Shown in pieces: positions 46,690 through 55,885 of a stretch of DNA of 64,000 nucleotides. Numbering within the stretch: the stretch's first letter is position 1; the number at the start of each line of letters is the position of its first letter. A model generated the notes under the pieces. It worked only from the letters and a program-made list of their open reading frames with translations. It searched no databases and was not told the DNA's origin. The stretch is from Salinispora oceanensis. Lineage in GTDB: Bacteria > Actinomycetota > Actinomycetes > Mycobacteriales > Micromonosporaceae. The translations under genes and the position numbers were made by a program. The stretch covers positions 1,667,875 to 1,731,874 of the forward strand of contig NZ_KB911579.1 of assembly GCF_000383575.1 (NCBI RefSeq). Reading direction: 5' to 3'.

Positions 46690-46725
46690 GAAGGTGACCT
46701 CCGCCGGCGCGGCCAGGTCACCTTC
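46690..46725 (-). terminator. Hairpin terminator after def
   Basis: Perfect 11-nt stem GAAGGTGACCT (46690-46700) with AGGTCACCTTC (46715-46725), 14-nt GC-rich loop, 34 nt past the deformylase stop on the minus strand. Confidence 0.78.
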
Positions 46726-46759
46726 TCCGGCAGACCAGTGGCCGCAGCCGGGCCGGCGA

Positions 46760-47323
46760 TCAGAGGTAAACCTTGCGCTGGTACACCGCGTGGGCACCGG
46801 CAACCCGGTCCAAGAACAGCAGACCCGCACAGTGGTCGATCTCGTGTTGCAGGGCCCGCGCCTCGAACGCGTTGGTGACCAACCGAACCGTCGCTCCGGT
46901 CCCGGGCAGGGCCCCCTCGACCACCAGGTGACCGGCGCGTTTGACGTCACCGGTCAGATCCGGCACGGACATGCAGCCCTCCCGTCCAGCCTTCCATCGG
47001 CTGGCCTCCACCACGACCGCATTGCACAGCACAAACGCACCGTGCACGATGCCGGCCTTCGGATGGCCGGTGACATCCACCGCGAAGACCCGGGCACCGA
47101 CCCCAATCTGCGGGGCGGCCAGACCGACGCAGCCCGGAGCGACGCGCATCGTGGCGACCAGATCGGCGGCGAGGCGTACCGTCTGCTCCGCCGTCGGATC
47201 CACCGCACCGCCCTCCCGGCTGAGCACCGCGGCCGGGGCAGACACCACCGGTCGCACCTGGCCCGGTGGGCCCAGCACGTCCAGCGTCCAGTCGCCGAGG
47301 CCGGCGCGCTCCTCGCGGTTCAC
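46760..47323 (-). CDS. def: Peptide deformylase
   Basis: 187 residues from GTG 47323. All three metal-site motifs are present: GCVGLAAPQIG near 66, EGCMSVPD near 115 (metal Cys) and QHEIDHCAG near 158 (two metal His and catalytic Glu). It removes the formyl group from nascent proteins. The GTG overlaps the ACT gene stop (GTGA), so the two are co-translated. Another def gene may exist elsewhere, since actinomycetes often have several. Confidence 0.95.
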   Translation of the reverse strand: MNREERAGLGDWTLDVLGPPGQVRPVVSAPAAVLSREGGAVDPTAEQTVRLAADLVATMRVAPGCVGLAAPQIGVGARVFAVDVTGHPKAGIVHGAFVLCNAVVVEASRWKAGREGCMSVPDLTGDVKRAGHLVVEGALPGTGATVRLVTNAFEARALQHEIDHCAGLLFLDRVAGAHAVYQRKVYL

Positions 47324-47832
47324 AACAGGTCCGGGTCGGCCGGCCGAAGGGTGACCTCCACCCCGAGGTCGGCGGCGGTTGCCGCCAACCGGGCCGTCAC
47401 CTGCTCGACCACACCCGGTGGCAACTCGACCTCAGCGAGGACGACGTAGAGCGCGCCAGCGAGTCGGGTACTCAGGTCCGTGACGTTGCCGCCTGCCTCC
47501 GCGAGCACCCGGGTCATGGCGGCGACGATGCCCATCCGATCAGCACCATGCACCGCCAGCACGTACGGCGCACCGTTCGACGTCTGCTCCCCATCCGGCA
47601 CCACCGCGCGTACCGTCGCCAGTAGCTGACCGTCGGCGGCGAGCGGCGCCAGCGCGGCCTCGGCCTCGGCGACGGCCGGGCCCACGCAGATCAGCGTCAT
47701 CGCGAAATGCCCCCGGAGCCGGGTCATGGTGCTGTCGGTGAGATTCGCACCGAGCCGGGCGAGTCCCTCGGCGACATCGGCCACGATGCCGGGCCGATCC
47801 CGGCCGATGACGGTGATGGCAAGCTCACTCAT
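47320..47832 (-). CDS. Tandem ACT-domain protein (GcvR-like)
   Basis: 170 residues from ATG 47832 (MSELAITVIGRDRPGIVADV); GGGGAG lies 9 nt upstream, and the longer open frame is not used. Two ACT domains are visible, the first at about 4-75 (DRPGIVADVAEGLARLGANL) and the second at about 88-160 (ADRMGIVAAMTRVLAEAGGN). This is the layout of the glycine cleavage regulator GcvR; the family senses amino acids. In this position upstream of def its target is unknown. Confidence 0.85.
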   Translation of the reverse strand: MSELAITVIGRDRPGIVADVAEGLARLGANLTDSTMTRLRGHFAMTLICVGPAVAEAEAALAPLAADGQLLATVRAVVPDGEQTSNGAPYVLAVHGADRMGIVAAMTRVLAEAGGNVTDLSTRLAGALYVVLAEVELPPGVVEQVTARLAATAADLGVEVTLRPADPDLL

Positions 47833-47960
47833 CCCCGGATTCTCCCCGACCAGCCCCAGAGCACCATCAGGTACTGCCCGGTTGACCACTCGTCGGGACT
47901 GGTAGCGGGGCTGGCCGCCGCGGGAGCGCGCCTCCCGGGGCGTGACATGATCGACCGACG

Positions 47961-48860
47961 ATGACTGAACCGACCTTCACCACCCAGGTCAGCCGGTGGT
48001 ACACCCAGCATGCCCGGGACCTGCCGTGGCGGCACCCCGAGGTAGGCGCCTGGGCCATCCTCGTCAGTGAGGTGATGCTCCAGCAGACCCCGGTCGCCCG
48101 AGTGCTGCCCGCCTGGACGGACTGGATGGCCCGCTGGCCCACCCCGGCCGACCTGGCAGCGGAGCCGCCAGCGGAGGCGATCCGGATGTGGGGACGGCTC
48201 GGCTACCCGCGGCGGGCGGTTCGACTGCGCGAGGCCGCGGTGGCGATGGTGGAGCGGCACGGTGGGCAGGTGCCGAACCGGCTGGAACAGCTGCTTGCCC
48301 TACCGGGAGTCGGCACATACACGGCGCGGGCCGTGGCCGCGTTCGCGTACGGGCAGCGGCACCCCGTCGTGGACACCAACGTACGACGGGTGATCTGTCG
48401 GGCGGTCGCAGGTGAACCGGACGCCGGCCCTGCCACCCGCCCAGCCGACCTGGTCGCCGCCGAGGAGCTACTGCCGGCGGAACCGGCCGCCGCCGCGCTG
48501 GCCAGTGCCGCCTTCATGGAGCTGGGGGCGGTGGTCTGCACGGCCCGGTCGCCACGTTGCGGGAGTTGCCCGGTCGCCTCGATCTGCGCCTGGCGGGCCT
48601 CCGGGGAGCCGGCGCCGGCCGGCCCCACCCGACGTCCGCAACGGTACGCGGGCACCGACCGCCAGGTTCGTGGACTGCTACTCGGCGTACTCCGGGAGGC
48701 ACCCGCCCCGGTGCCCCGGCAACGCCTGGACCAGGTGTGGGCCGACGAGACACAGCGTTTTCGGGCGTTGGCCGGCCTGGTCAACGACGGCCTCGTGGAG
48801 CAGGTCAACGAGGCGTACTTCCGGCTGGCTGGGGACGGACCGCCGATTCTCCTCAGCTGA
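47961..48860 (+). CDS. mutY: A/G-specific adenine DNA glycosylase
   Basis: 299 residues, at the short end of the MutY family and close to other actinobacterial members. SEVMLQQTPVARV near 34 carries the catalytic Glu, LPGVGTYTARAVAAFAYG near 113-130 is the helix-hairpin-helix with VVDTNVRR carrying the catalytic Asp, and C-x6-C-x2-C-x5-C near 191-207 binds a 4Fe-4S cluster. It removes A opposite 8-oxoG. The C-terminal region is reduced compared with the NUDIX-like domain of E. coli MutY. It ends at a long bidirectional terminator. Confidence 0.93.
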   Translation: MTEPTFTTQVSRWYTQHARDLPWRHPEVGAWAILVSEVMLQQTPVARVLPAWTDWMARWPTPADLAAEPPAEAIRMWGRLGYPRRAVRLREAAVAMVERHGGQVPNRLEQLLALPGVGTYTARAVAAFAYGQRHPVVDTNVRRVICRAVAGEPDAGPATRPADLVAAEELLPAEPAAAALASAAFMELGAVVCTARSPRCGSCPVASICAWRASGEPAPAGPTRRPQRYAGTDRQVRGLLLGVLREAPAPVPRQRLDQVWADETQRFRALAGLVNDGLVEQVNEAYFRLAGDGPPILLS

Positions 48861-48864
48861 GCAC

Positions 48865-48904
48865 GAGTAACGGCCCGATGGCGATCGCCATCGGGCCGTT
48901 ACTC
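48865..48904. terminator. 40-nt perfect palindrome, bidirectional terminator
   Basis: Two 20-nt arms (48865-48884 and 48885-48904) are exact reverse complements; the centre is GCGATCGC. It lies 4 nt after mutY and 24 nt from the clpC stop on the other strand, so it can end both transcripts. Confidence 0.88.
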
Positions 48905-48927
48905 ACTCGGCTGGACCTGCCCGGCGC

Positions 48928-51462
48928 CTATGCCGCGTCGTCCGCCCCCGTCGCGGCGCCGCCAAGGTCGGCTGGGACCGCGTCCGGCAGCTCGGCCGGC
49001 TTGTCGGTGCCGCGGAAGGTGAGGCTGGAGGAATCGATATTGGTCGGATCGCCGTCGCAGTCAACGATGACGATCTGGCCCGGGTTCAGCTCGTTGAACA
49101 GAATCCGCTCGGAGAGGTTGTCCTCAATGTCGCGCTGGATCGTGCGGCGTAGCGGCCGGGCACCGAGGACCGGGTCGAAGCCCTTCGTCGCCAGGTACTG
49201 CTTGGCGTTGTCGGTGAGCTCCAGCCCCATGTCCTTGTTGCGCAGTTGGGTCTCGATCCGGCCGATCATGATATCGACGATCGAGAGGATCTCCCGGTGG
49301 CGCAGCTGGTGGAAGACGATGGTGTCGTCGATCCGGTTGAGGAACTCCGGCCGGAAGTGCTGCTTGAGCTCGTCGTTGACCTTCTGCTTCATCCGGTCGT
49401 AATTCGAGTCGGAGTCATCAGAGGCCTGGAAGCCCAGCGAGACCGCCTTGGCGACATCGCGGGTACCGAGGTTGGTCGTCAGGATGATGACCGTGTTCTT
49501 GAAGTCCACGATCCGACCCTGACCGTCGGTGAGCCGCCCGTCCTCAAGGATCTGCAGCAGCGTGTTGAACACGTCCGGGTGGGCCTTCTCGATCTCGTCG
49601 AAGAGGACCACGCTGAACGGCCGCCGACGGACCTTCTCGGTCAGCTGCCCGCCCTCGTCGTAGCCGACGTAGCCGGGAGGCGCACCGACGAGCCGGGACA
49701 CCGTGTACCGGTCATGGAACTCGGACATGTCCAGCTGGATCAACGCGTCCTCGCTGCCGAAGAGGAACTCCGCGAGGGCCTTGGACAACTCGGTCTTACC
49801 AACCCCGGACGGGCCGGCGAAGATGAACGAGCCAGACGGCCGCTTCGGGTCCTTCAGACCGGCCCGCGTACGGCGGATCGCCTTCGACACCGCCTTGACC
49901 GCGTCCTCCTGGCCGATGACCCGCTTGTGCAGCTCATCTTCCATCCGCAGCAACCGGGAGGTCTCCTCCTCGGTCAGCTTGTAGACCGGGATACCCGTCC
50001 AGTTACCGAGCACCTCGGCGATCTGCTCGTCGTCAACCTCGGTAACGACGTCCAGGTCGCCGGCCTTCCACTCCTTCTCCCGCTGCGCCTTCTGGCCCAG
50101 CAGCTGCTTCTCGGTGTCCCGCAGCTGCGCGGCTCGTTCGAAGTCCTGCGCGTCGATCGCGGACTCCTTGTCCCGACGCACCTGCGCGATCCGCTCATCG
50201 AAGTCCCGCAGGTCTGGCGGCGCGGTCATCCGCCGGATCCGCATCCGCGCGCCCGCCTCATCGATCAGGTCGATCGCCTTGTCCGGCAGGAATCGATCCG
50301 AGATGTACCGGTCGGCCAGGGTCGCCGCCGCCACCAGGGCCGCATCCGTGATCGACACCCGGTGGTGCGCCTCGTAGCGGTCCCGCAGACCCTTCAGAAT
50401 CTCAATGGTGTGCGGCAACGATGGCTCACCCACCTGGATGGGCTGGAACCGGCGCTCCAGCGCGGCATCCTTCTCCAGGTGCTTGCGGTACTCATCCAGC
50501 GTCGTCGCGCCGATGGTCTGCAACTCACCCCGCGCGAGCATCGGCTTCAGAATGCTCGCCGCGTCGATCGCGCCCTCGGCGGCACCCGCACCCACCAACG
50601 TGTGGATCTCGTCAATGAACAGGATGATGTCACCACGGGTACGGATCTCCTTGAGGACCTTCTTCAACCGCTCCTCGAAGTCACCCCGATACCGTGAGCC
50701 GGCCACCAGTGCACCCAGGTCAAGGGTGTACAGCTGCTTGTCTTTCAGCGTCTCGGGCACCTCGCCCTTGACGATCCGCTGCGACAGGCCCTCCACCACG
50801 GCGGTCTTACCCACACCCGGCTCACCGATCAGCACCGGGTTGTTCTTCGTCCGCCGGGACAGCACCTGCATGACCCGCTCGATCTCTTTTTCCCGACCGA
50901 TAACCGGATCAAGCTTGCCCTCACGAGCCGCCTGCGTCAGATTGCGACCGAACTGGTCCAACACCAAGCTCGTCGAGGGAGCGGCCTCACCCGGCGCCGT
51001 CCCCGCCGCCGCCGGCTCCTTGCCCTGATAACCCGACAGCAGCTGGATCACCTGCTGACGAACCCGGTTCAGGTCCGCCCCCAACTTCACCAGCACCTGC
51101 GCCGCCACGCCCTCACCCTCACGGATCAGGCCCAGCAGAATGTGCTCGGTGCCGATGTAGTTGTGCCCGAGCTGCAGCGCCTCTCGCAGCGACAGCTCCA
51201 GCACCTTCTTGGCCCGCGGGGTAAACGGAATATGACCACTCGGTGCCTGCTGGCCCTGCCCGATGATCTCCTCAACCTGCTGACGCACACCCTCCAGAGA
51301 GATCCCCAGACTCTCCAGCGCCTTGGCGGCCACGCCCTCACCCTCGTGGATCAGGCCCAGCAGAATGTGCTCAGTACCAATGTAATTGTGGTTGAGCATC
51401 CGGGCCTCTTCCTGGGCCAGGACAACAACCCGACGCGCTCGGTCGGTGAACCGCTCGAACAT
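48928..51462 (-). CDS. clpC: ATP-dependent Clp protease ATP-binding subunit ClpC
   Basis: 844 residues. Two N-terminal Clp repeats (about 1-140, [19 protein letters not shown]), the first AAA domain with [14 protein letters not shown] near 211, a UVR/middle region (about 420-460, [20 protein letters not shown]), the second AAA domain with [16 protein letters not shown] near 550, and a D2-small domain. It unfolds substrates for the ClpP protease and is essential in mycobacteria. In the conserved order it is next to lsr2 and lysS, as in M. tuberculosis. Confidence 0.97.
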   Translation of the reverse strand: MFERFTDRARRVVVLAQEEARMLNHNYIGTEHILLGLIHEGEGVAAKALESLGISLEGVRQQVEEIIGQGQQAPSGHIPFTPRAKKVLELSLREALQLGHNYIGTEHILLGLIREGEGVAAQVLVKLGADLNRVRQQVIQLLSGYQGKEPAAAGTAPGEAAPSTSLVLDQFGRNLTQAAREGKLDPVIGREKEIERVMQVLSRRTKNNPVLIGEPGVGKTAVVEGLSQRIVKGEVPETLKDKQLYTLDLGALVAGSRYRGDFEERLKKVLKEIRTRGDIILFIDEIHTLVGAGAAEGAIDAASILKPMLARGELQTIGATTLDEYRKHLEKDAALERRFQPIQVGEPSLPHTIEILKGLRDRYEAHHRVSITDAALVAAATLADRYISDRFLPDKAIDLIDEAGARMRIRRMTAPPDLRDFDERIAQVRRDKESAIDAQDFERAAQLRDTEKQLLGQKAQREKEWKAGDLDVVTEVDDEQIAEVLGNWTGIPVYKLTEEETSRLLRMEDELHKRVIGQEDAVKAVSKAIRRTRAGLKDPKRPSGSFIFAGPSGVGKTELSKALAEFLFGSEDALIQLDMSEFHDRYTVSRLVGAPPGYVGYDEGGQLTEKVRRRPFSVVLFDEIEKAHPDVFNTLLQILEDGRLTDGQGRIVDFKNTVIILTTNLGTRDVAKAVSLGFQASDDSDSNYDRMKQKVNDELKQHFRPEFLNRIDDTIVFHQLRHREILSIVDIMIGRIETQLRNKDMGLELTDNAKQYLATKGFDPVLGARPLRRTIQRDIEDNLSERILFNELNPGQIVIVDCDGDPTNIDSSSLTFRGTDKPAELPDAVPADLGGAATGADDAA

Positions 51463-51810
51463 GCCCTCGTGCTCCTCACATACCGTGCGCCTCGATGATC
51501 TAGATCGTGGCGGGGCCGCTGCGTGAACGCCCGGGATGGGCGTCCGTGCCTTTTAACTCTATCGCCGCGGGCCGACTCCGCTGGGGTCCTGTCTCCCCCG
51601 GTGGTGCCGGATACGCTCTGTTTTGCCCAACCGTCCACGCTCAGCAGGTGTTCCGGTAGCAGCGCTGCTACGCGCAGAGCGAAATTCGACCGCCGCCGGA
51701 TCGACCCCGCGACACCCCCGAAACCCGCCACCGGACCAGAAACAGCCCACCCGCCCCAAGCCAAGGGCGACACCGCGGGCCCCACCGGCGGTAGCGCCGC
51801 CCAACCCGCC

Positions 51811-51881
51811 AACGCCGGGCCGAGACACGGCAACGCCGGGCCGAGACACAGCAACGCCGGGCCGAGACACAGCAACGCCGG
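51811..51881. repeat. 21-nt tandem repeat, three copies plus partial
   Basis: Units starting AACGCCGGGCCGAGACAC at 51811, 51832 and 51853, with an 8-nt fourth start at 51874 that runs into the lsr2 terminator stem. Copies are almost identical, so the expansion looks recent. Confidence 0.85.
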
Positions 51882-51907
51882 CCCGGAGTCTGCACTCCGG
51901 GCCGGCG
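51876..51907 (-). terminator. Hairpin terminator after lsr2
   Basis: Perfect 14-nt stem CGCCGGCCCGGAGT (51876-51889) with ACTCCGGGCCGGCG (51894-51907), tetraloop CTGC, 16 nt beyond the lsr2 stop. Confidence 0.88.
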
Positions 51908-51923
51908 TCCGCCAGATGCCGAA

Positions 51924-52274
51924 TCAGTGGCCGGCGCGAGCGTGGTACTCGTCCACGATCTCCTGCGGGATGCGACCCCGGTCGGAAATCTCCTTGCCGG
52001 CCTTCTTGGCCCAGGCCCGGATCGCCTTGTTCTGCTCCCGATCGGCGGTGGCACCGCCCCGACCCCGGGCAGCCCGGCCGCCCACGACCACGCCGCCCCG
52101 GCCCACCTTCGTGCCGTTGGCGACGTACGCGGCGAATACCTCCCGCAATTTCTCGGCGTTGACGCTCGACAGGTCGATCTCGTACTGAACGCCGTCGAGG
52201 GCGAACTTGACGGTCTCGTCAGCGTCCCCGCCATCCAGGTCATCGACCAGCTTATGAATGATCTGCTTGGCCAC
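51924..52274 (-). CDS. lsr2: Lsr2 nucleoid-associated xenogeneic silencer
   Basis: 116 residues from GTG 52274 (AAAGGA 9 nt upstream; an ATG 9 nt earlier has no room for a ribosome site). The N-terminal dimerisation domain is VAKQIIHKLVDDLDGG and VKFALDGVQYEIDLS. The C-terminal DNA-binding domain ends with the RGR AT-hook-like motif (ISDRGRIPQEIVDEYH), which contacts the minor groove of AT-rich DNA. Lsr2 silences horizontally acquired genes. In the window's very GC-rich context, AT-richer patches such as 11.8 kb are natural targets. Confidence 0.96.
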   Translation of the reverse strand: MAKQIIHKLVDDLDGGDADETVKFALDGVQYEIDLSSVNAEKLREVFAAYVANGTKVGRGGVVVGGRAARGRGGATADREQNKAIRAWAKKAGKEISDRGRIPQEIVDEYHARAGH

Positions 52275-52391
52275 GTCCCACATTCCTTTCCAGCAGGGTG
52301 CAGCGGTTCTGCGAATCCCGCAAGAGCACAATAACCCGGATGCCGCTCCGCGCGTCAATAGGATCCGGTTACGAGTCGGGTAGCCCGACCG

Positions 52392-53900
52392 TCACTCCGG
52401 TCGGACCAGCGGGAAGAGGATGGTTTCCCGAATTCCCAGGCCGGTCAGCGCCATGAGGAGCCGGTCGATTCCCATTCCCATACCACCAGACGGTGGCATT
52501 CCGTACTCCAGGGCCCGGAGAAAGTCCTCGTCGAGCTGCATCGCCTCGTCGTCGCCCCGCGCCGCGAGCCGCGCCTGAGCCACCAGACGTTCCCGCTGAA
52601 CCACCGGATCCACCAACTCGGAGTAGCCCGTACCCAGTTCGAAGCCGAGTACGTAGAGGTCCCACTTTTCGGTCAGGCCCGGCTCAGTGCGGTGGGCCCG
52701 GACCAACGGGCTGGTCTCCTCGGGATAGTCCCGCACGAAGGTGGGCGCCAGCAGACCCGGGACGACCAACTCCTCGAACAGTTCCTCGGCCAGCTTGCCC
52801 GGACCCCACTTCGGGTCGACCGCCAAGTCCACCTTGTCCGCGTACTCGACCAGGCGGGTCCGCTCCGTACGAACCGTGACCTCCTCTCCGAGCGCTTCGG
52901 AAAGAGATCCGAACAACGTCACGGAACGCCACTCACCGCCGAGGTCAAACTCACGACCGTCCGCGTGGGTCACCACCGTCGAGCCGCCGACCGCGAGCGC
53001 CGCCCGCTGGATGAGATGACGGGTCAACTCACCGATCGTGTCGTAGTCGCCATACGCCTGGTAAGCCTCGAGCATCGCGAACTCCGGCGAGTGCGACGAG
53101 TCAACGCCCTCATTGCGGAAGTTACGGTTGATCTCAAAGACGTGATCTACGCCACCAACGAGCGCGCGCTTGAGAAATAGTTCCGGAGCGATTCGTAGAT
53201 AGAGGTCAGTGTTGAGGGCATTGCTGTGGGTCACGAATGGGCGAGCAGCCGCACCGCCGTGCAGCAGCTGGAGCATCGGGGTCTCCACCTCGAGGAAGCC
53301 CCGATCGTGCAGGGACTCCCGCAGGCTACGGACCGCGGTCGCCCGGGTACGCACCATCTGCCGGGCCTGCGGACGAACGATGAGGTCAACGTAGCGCTGC
53401 CGGACCCGGGCCTCCTCGCTGAGCGGCTTGTGCGCCACCGGCAGCGGGCGCAGGGCCTTCGCGGTAACCGCCCACTCCTGCGCCAGCACCGACAGCTCAC
53501 CGCGCCGGCTGGTGATCACCTCACCGGTGACCCCGACGAGGTCCCCGAGGTCCACCAGCTGCTTCCAGTCCGCGAGCCGCTGCGCGCCGACCCGGTCCAG
53601 GGAGAGCATGGCCTGCAGCTCGGTCCCGTCGCCGTCCCGGAGCGTGGCGAAGCAGAGCTTGCCGGTGTTCCGCACAAAGATCACCCGGCCGGTGACCGAC
53701 ACCTGGTCCCCGGTGGCCGTGTCGGTGGGCAGGTCGGCGTAGCCCTGGCGGATCTCGGCGAGCGTGCTGGTCCGCGGATAACCGAGCGGATACGGTTCGA
53801 TCCCCTCGGCGAGCATCCGGTCCCGCTTCTCCCGGCGGACCTTCATCTGCTCCGGAAGGTCGTCGGCGGGGTCAACTGGTACGGCGTTCTGCTCGATCAC
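52392..53900 (-). CDS. lysS: Lysyl-tRNA synthetase, class II
   Basis: 502 residues. An OB-fold anticodon domain (about 60-150, [19 protein letters not shown]) is followed by the class II catalytic core: motif 1 region [10 protein letters not shown], motif 2 [18 protein letters not shown] near 257 and motif 3 [15 protein letters not shown] near 480. It charges tRNA-Lys in the cytoplasm. It lies between lsr2 and coaX, a position conserved with mycobacteria. Confidence 0.96.
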   Translation of the reverse strand: MIEQNAVPVDPADDLPEQMKVRREKRDRMLAEGIEPYPLGYPRTSTLAEIRQGYADLPTDTATGDQVSVTGRVIFVRNTGKLCFATLRDGDGTELQAMLSLDRVGAQRLADWKQLVDLGDLVGVTGEVITSRRGELSVLAQEWAVTAKALRPLPVAHKPLSEEARVRQRYVDLIVRPQARQMVRTRATAVRSLRESLHDRGFLEVETPMLQLLHGGAAARPFVTHSNALNTDLYLRIAPELFLKRALVGGVDHVFEINRNFRNEGVDSSHSPEFAMLEAYQAYGDYDTIGELTRHLIQRAALAVGGSTVVTHADGREFDLGGEWRSVTLFGSLSEALGEEVTVRTERTRLVEYADKVDLAVDPKWGPGKLAEELFEELVVPGLLAPTFVRDYPEETSPLVRAHRTEPGLTEKWDLYVLGFELGTGYSELVDPVVQRERLVAQARLAARGDDEAMQLDEDFLRALEYGMPPSGGMGMGIDRLLMALTGLGIRETILFPLVRPE

Positions 53901-54107
53901 GGCGCGCTTCCTCAGGCAGGGAATTCGGGCGGGGTCAGCCCCCGAGCGTACTCAAGGGCTCTCGCGGGGGACATCGGATAGCCAGCCGCCATGACCGAAC
54001 CCACGCCCGCACCAGCGTCCGGGGGGCGAAGACGACCGATAACGACCGCGGTAGCCGGAGTCACCCAGCGCTGACTACCGGTCGTACCGTACTCGGGAGG
54101 TCCTGGC

Positions 54108-54866
54108 TCACACGTTACGGTCGTAGACCATCCGGAGCCCGATCAGAGTGATCATCGGCTCATGATGGGTGATCGTCCGGCACTCCTGCATCACCAACGG
54201 GGCCAGCCCGCCGGTGGCGATCACCGCCTTGACCGTGCCCAGCTCCTCCACCATCCGCTCAACGATCCGGTCCACCTGCCCGGCGAAGCCGAAGTAGAGG
54301 CCGGCCTGCAGACATTCGACCGTGTTCTTACCGATCACCGACCGCGGCCGCGCGGCCTCGACCTTGCGCAGCTGGGCGGCGCGGGCCGCGAGCGCGTCGA
54401 AGGAAATCTCGATGCCGGGGGCGAACGCCCCGCCGAGGAACTCGCCCCGCCCACTGATCACGTCGAAGTTGGTGGTGGTGCCGAAGTCGACGACGATCGA
54501 CGGACCGCCGTAGAGGTTGTACGTCGCGAGCGTGTTGACCACTCGGTCGGCGCCGACCTCCTTGGGATTGTCGATGGCGAGCTGTACCCCGGTCCGCACC
54601 CCGGGCTCAACGATCATGTGCGGCACATGGGCGTAGTAGCGGTCCAGCATCGTACGCACCGACCGGAGCGCGGCGGGCACCGTCGAGCAGGCCGCCACTC
54701 CGCTGATCTCCACGTCGGCGCCGGAGAGCAGGCCCCGGAACATCAACCCCAACTCATCCGCGGTCGACCGCGGATCGGTGTTGATCCGCCACGAGTGCAC
54801 CAGCTTGTCGCCATCGAAGGTCGCCAGCACGGTGTTGGTGTTTCCGATGTCGATGCAAAGCAGCAC
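54108..54866 (-). CDS. coaX: Type III pantothenate kinase
   Basis: 252 residues from GTG 54866. The phosphate loop is LLCIDIGNTNTVLATF (about 2-17), the acidic catalytic region is GADRVVNTLATYN near 103, and IVVDFGTTTNFDVIS near 123 is the second ASKHA phosphate motif. It phosphorylates pantothenate, the first CoA step, without the feedback inhibition of type I enzymes and usually with K+. panC and panD lie a few kilobases upstream on the same strand. Confidence 0.95.
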   Translation of the reverse strand: MLLCIDIGNTNTVLATFDGDKLVHSWRINTDPRSTADELGLMFRGLLSGADVEISGVAACSTVPAALRSVRTMLDRYYAHVPHMIVEPGVRTGVQLAIDNPKEVGADRVVNTLATYNLYGGPSIVVDFGTTTNFDVISGRGEFLGGAFAPGIEISFDALAARAAQLRKVEAARPRSVIGKNTVECLQAGLYFGFAGQVDRIVERMVEELGTVKAVIATGGLAPLVMQECRTITHHEPMITLIGLRMVYDRNV

Positions 54867-54988
54867 ACCGACAGCCTAGACAACCGCCAGCGCGGGCCGG
54901 AGCCCACGCCGCGGCGGGCCCCCTCGCCCGCCGCCCGATCGCCGGGTCCCACCCCGAGGGCCACCGGACCGACCGGCGGCCCGCTCCC

Positions 54989-55885
54989 TCACTCCGTCCG
55001 TAGGTCCAGCGCGATATCCAGAATCGACGACGAGTGGGTGAGCGCGCCGACCGACAGGAAGTCCACCCCGGTCGCCGCCACCTCGGCCGCCACGGCCAGC
55101 GTCAGCCCCCCGGTCGCCTCCAACTCGGCCCGCTCCCCGACCGCGCTCACCACCTCACGCAGCAACTCCACCCCCATGTTGTCGACCAGCAGGAAGTCGG
55201 CGCCCGCCTCCACCGCCTCCACCGCCTCGGCCAGGGTGTCCACCTCCACCTGCACCCCCACGCCCGGGAAGGCCGCCCGGACCCGCCGGTACGCCGCGGC
55301 CACCCCACCGGCCGCCAGCTTGTGGTTGTCCTTGACCATGGCCACGTCGTGCAGGCCCATCCGCTTGTTGGTGCCGCCGCCGGCACGAACCGCGTACTTC
55401 TCCAGCGCCCGCAGGCCCGGGGTCGTCTTCCGGGTGTCCAACACCATCGCCTTCGTGCCGGCCAACGCGTCGGCCCAGGCCCGGGTGTGGGTGGCGACAC
55501 CGGACATGCGGGAAAGCAGGTTCAGCGCGGTGCGTTCGGCGGTGAGCAGCAGCCGGGTCGGGCCGGTCACCGTGGCCAGCACGTCGCCGCGGGCCACCCG
55601 CTGCCCGTCCTGGGCGACGAGCGACACCGCCACCGTACGGCCGGCTCCGGTCACCTCGCCCACCAGCTCGAAAACCGCGGCGGCCACCGGCAACCCGGCG
55701 ACCACCCCGTCGGCGCGGGCGACCACGTCCGCCGTGTCAACCTGGCTGTCGGGGATCGTGGCGACACTGGTCACGTCGAGAAACTCCGGCCCCAGATCCT
55801 CCAGGAGCGCGTCGGTGATCACCCGTCGTACGCGCTCCGGGTCCAGCCCCACCGCCCGCAACAAGCCCTCGGTCTCCCCGGTCAC
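54989..55885 (-). CDS. nadC: Nicotinate-nucleotide pyrophosphorylase (quinolinate phosphoribosyltransferase)
   Basis: 298 residues from GTG 55885. It joins quinolinate and PRPP to nicotinate mononucleotide in de novo NAD synthesis. LNLLSRMSGVATHTRAWAD, VLDTRKTTPGLRALEKYAVR (about 142-161) and the barrel end LEATGGLTLAVAAEVAATGV are family hallmarks. It overlaps nadB by 4 nt (GTGA). No nadA is visible in this window. Confidence 0.95.
   Translation of the reverse strand: MTGETEGLLRAVGLDPERVRRVITDALLEDLGPEFLDVTSVATIPDSQVDTADVVARADGVVAGLPVAAAVFELVGEVTGAGRTVAVSLVAQDGQRVARGDVLATVTGPTRLLLTAERTALNLLSRMSGVATHTRAWADALAGTKAMVLDTRKTTPGLRALEKYAVRAGGGTNKRMGLHDVAMVKDNHKLAAGGVAAAYRRVRAAFPGVGVQVEVDTLAEAVEAVEAGADFLLVDNMGVELLREVVSAVGERAELEATGGLTLAVAAEVAATGVDFLSVGALTHSSSILDIALDLRTE

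Larger units (their letters stand above)
51463..51923. other. Intergenic region clpC / lsr2
   Basis: 461 nt without a convincing gene. It holds the clpC promoter region next to 51462, an unremarkable GC-rich middle, a 21-nt tandem repeat (51811-51881) and the lsr2 terminator (51876-51907). Open frames here are low-complexity and lack homologous features. Confidence 0.6.
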
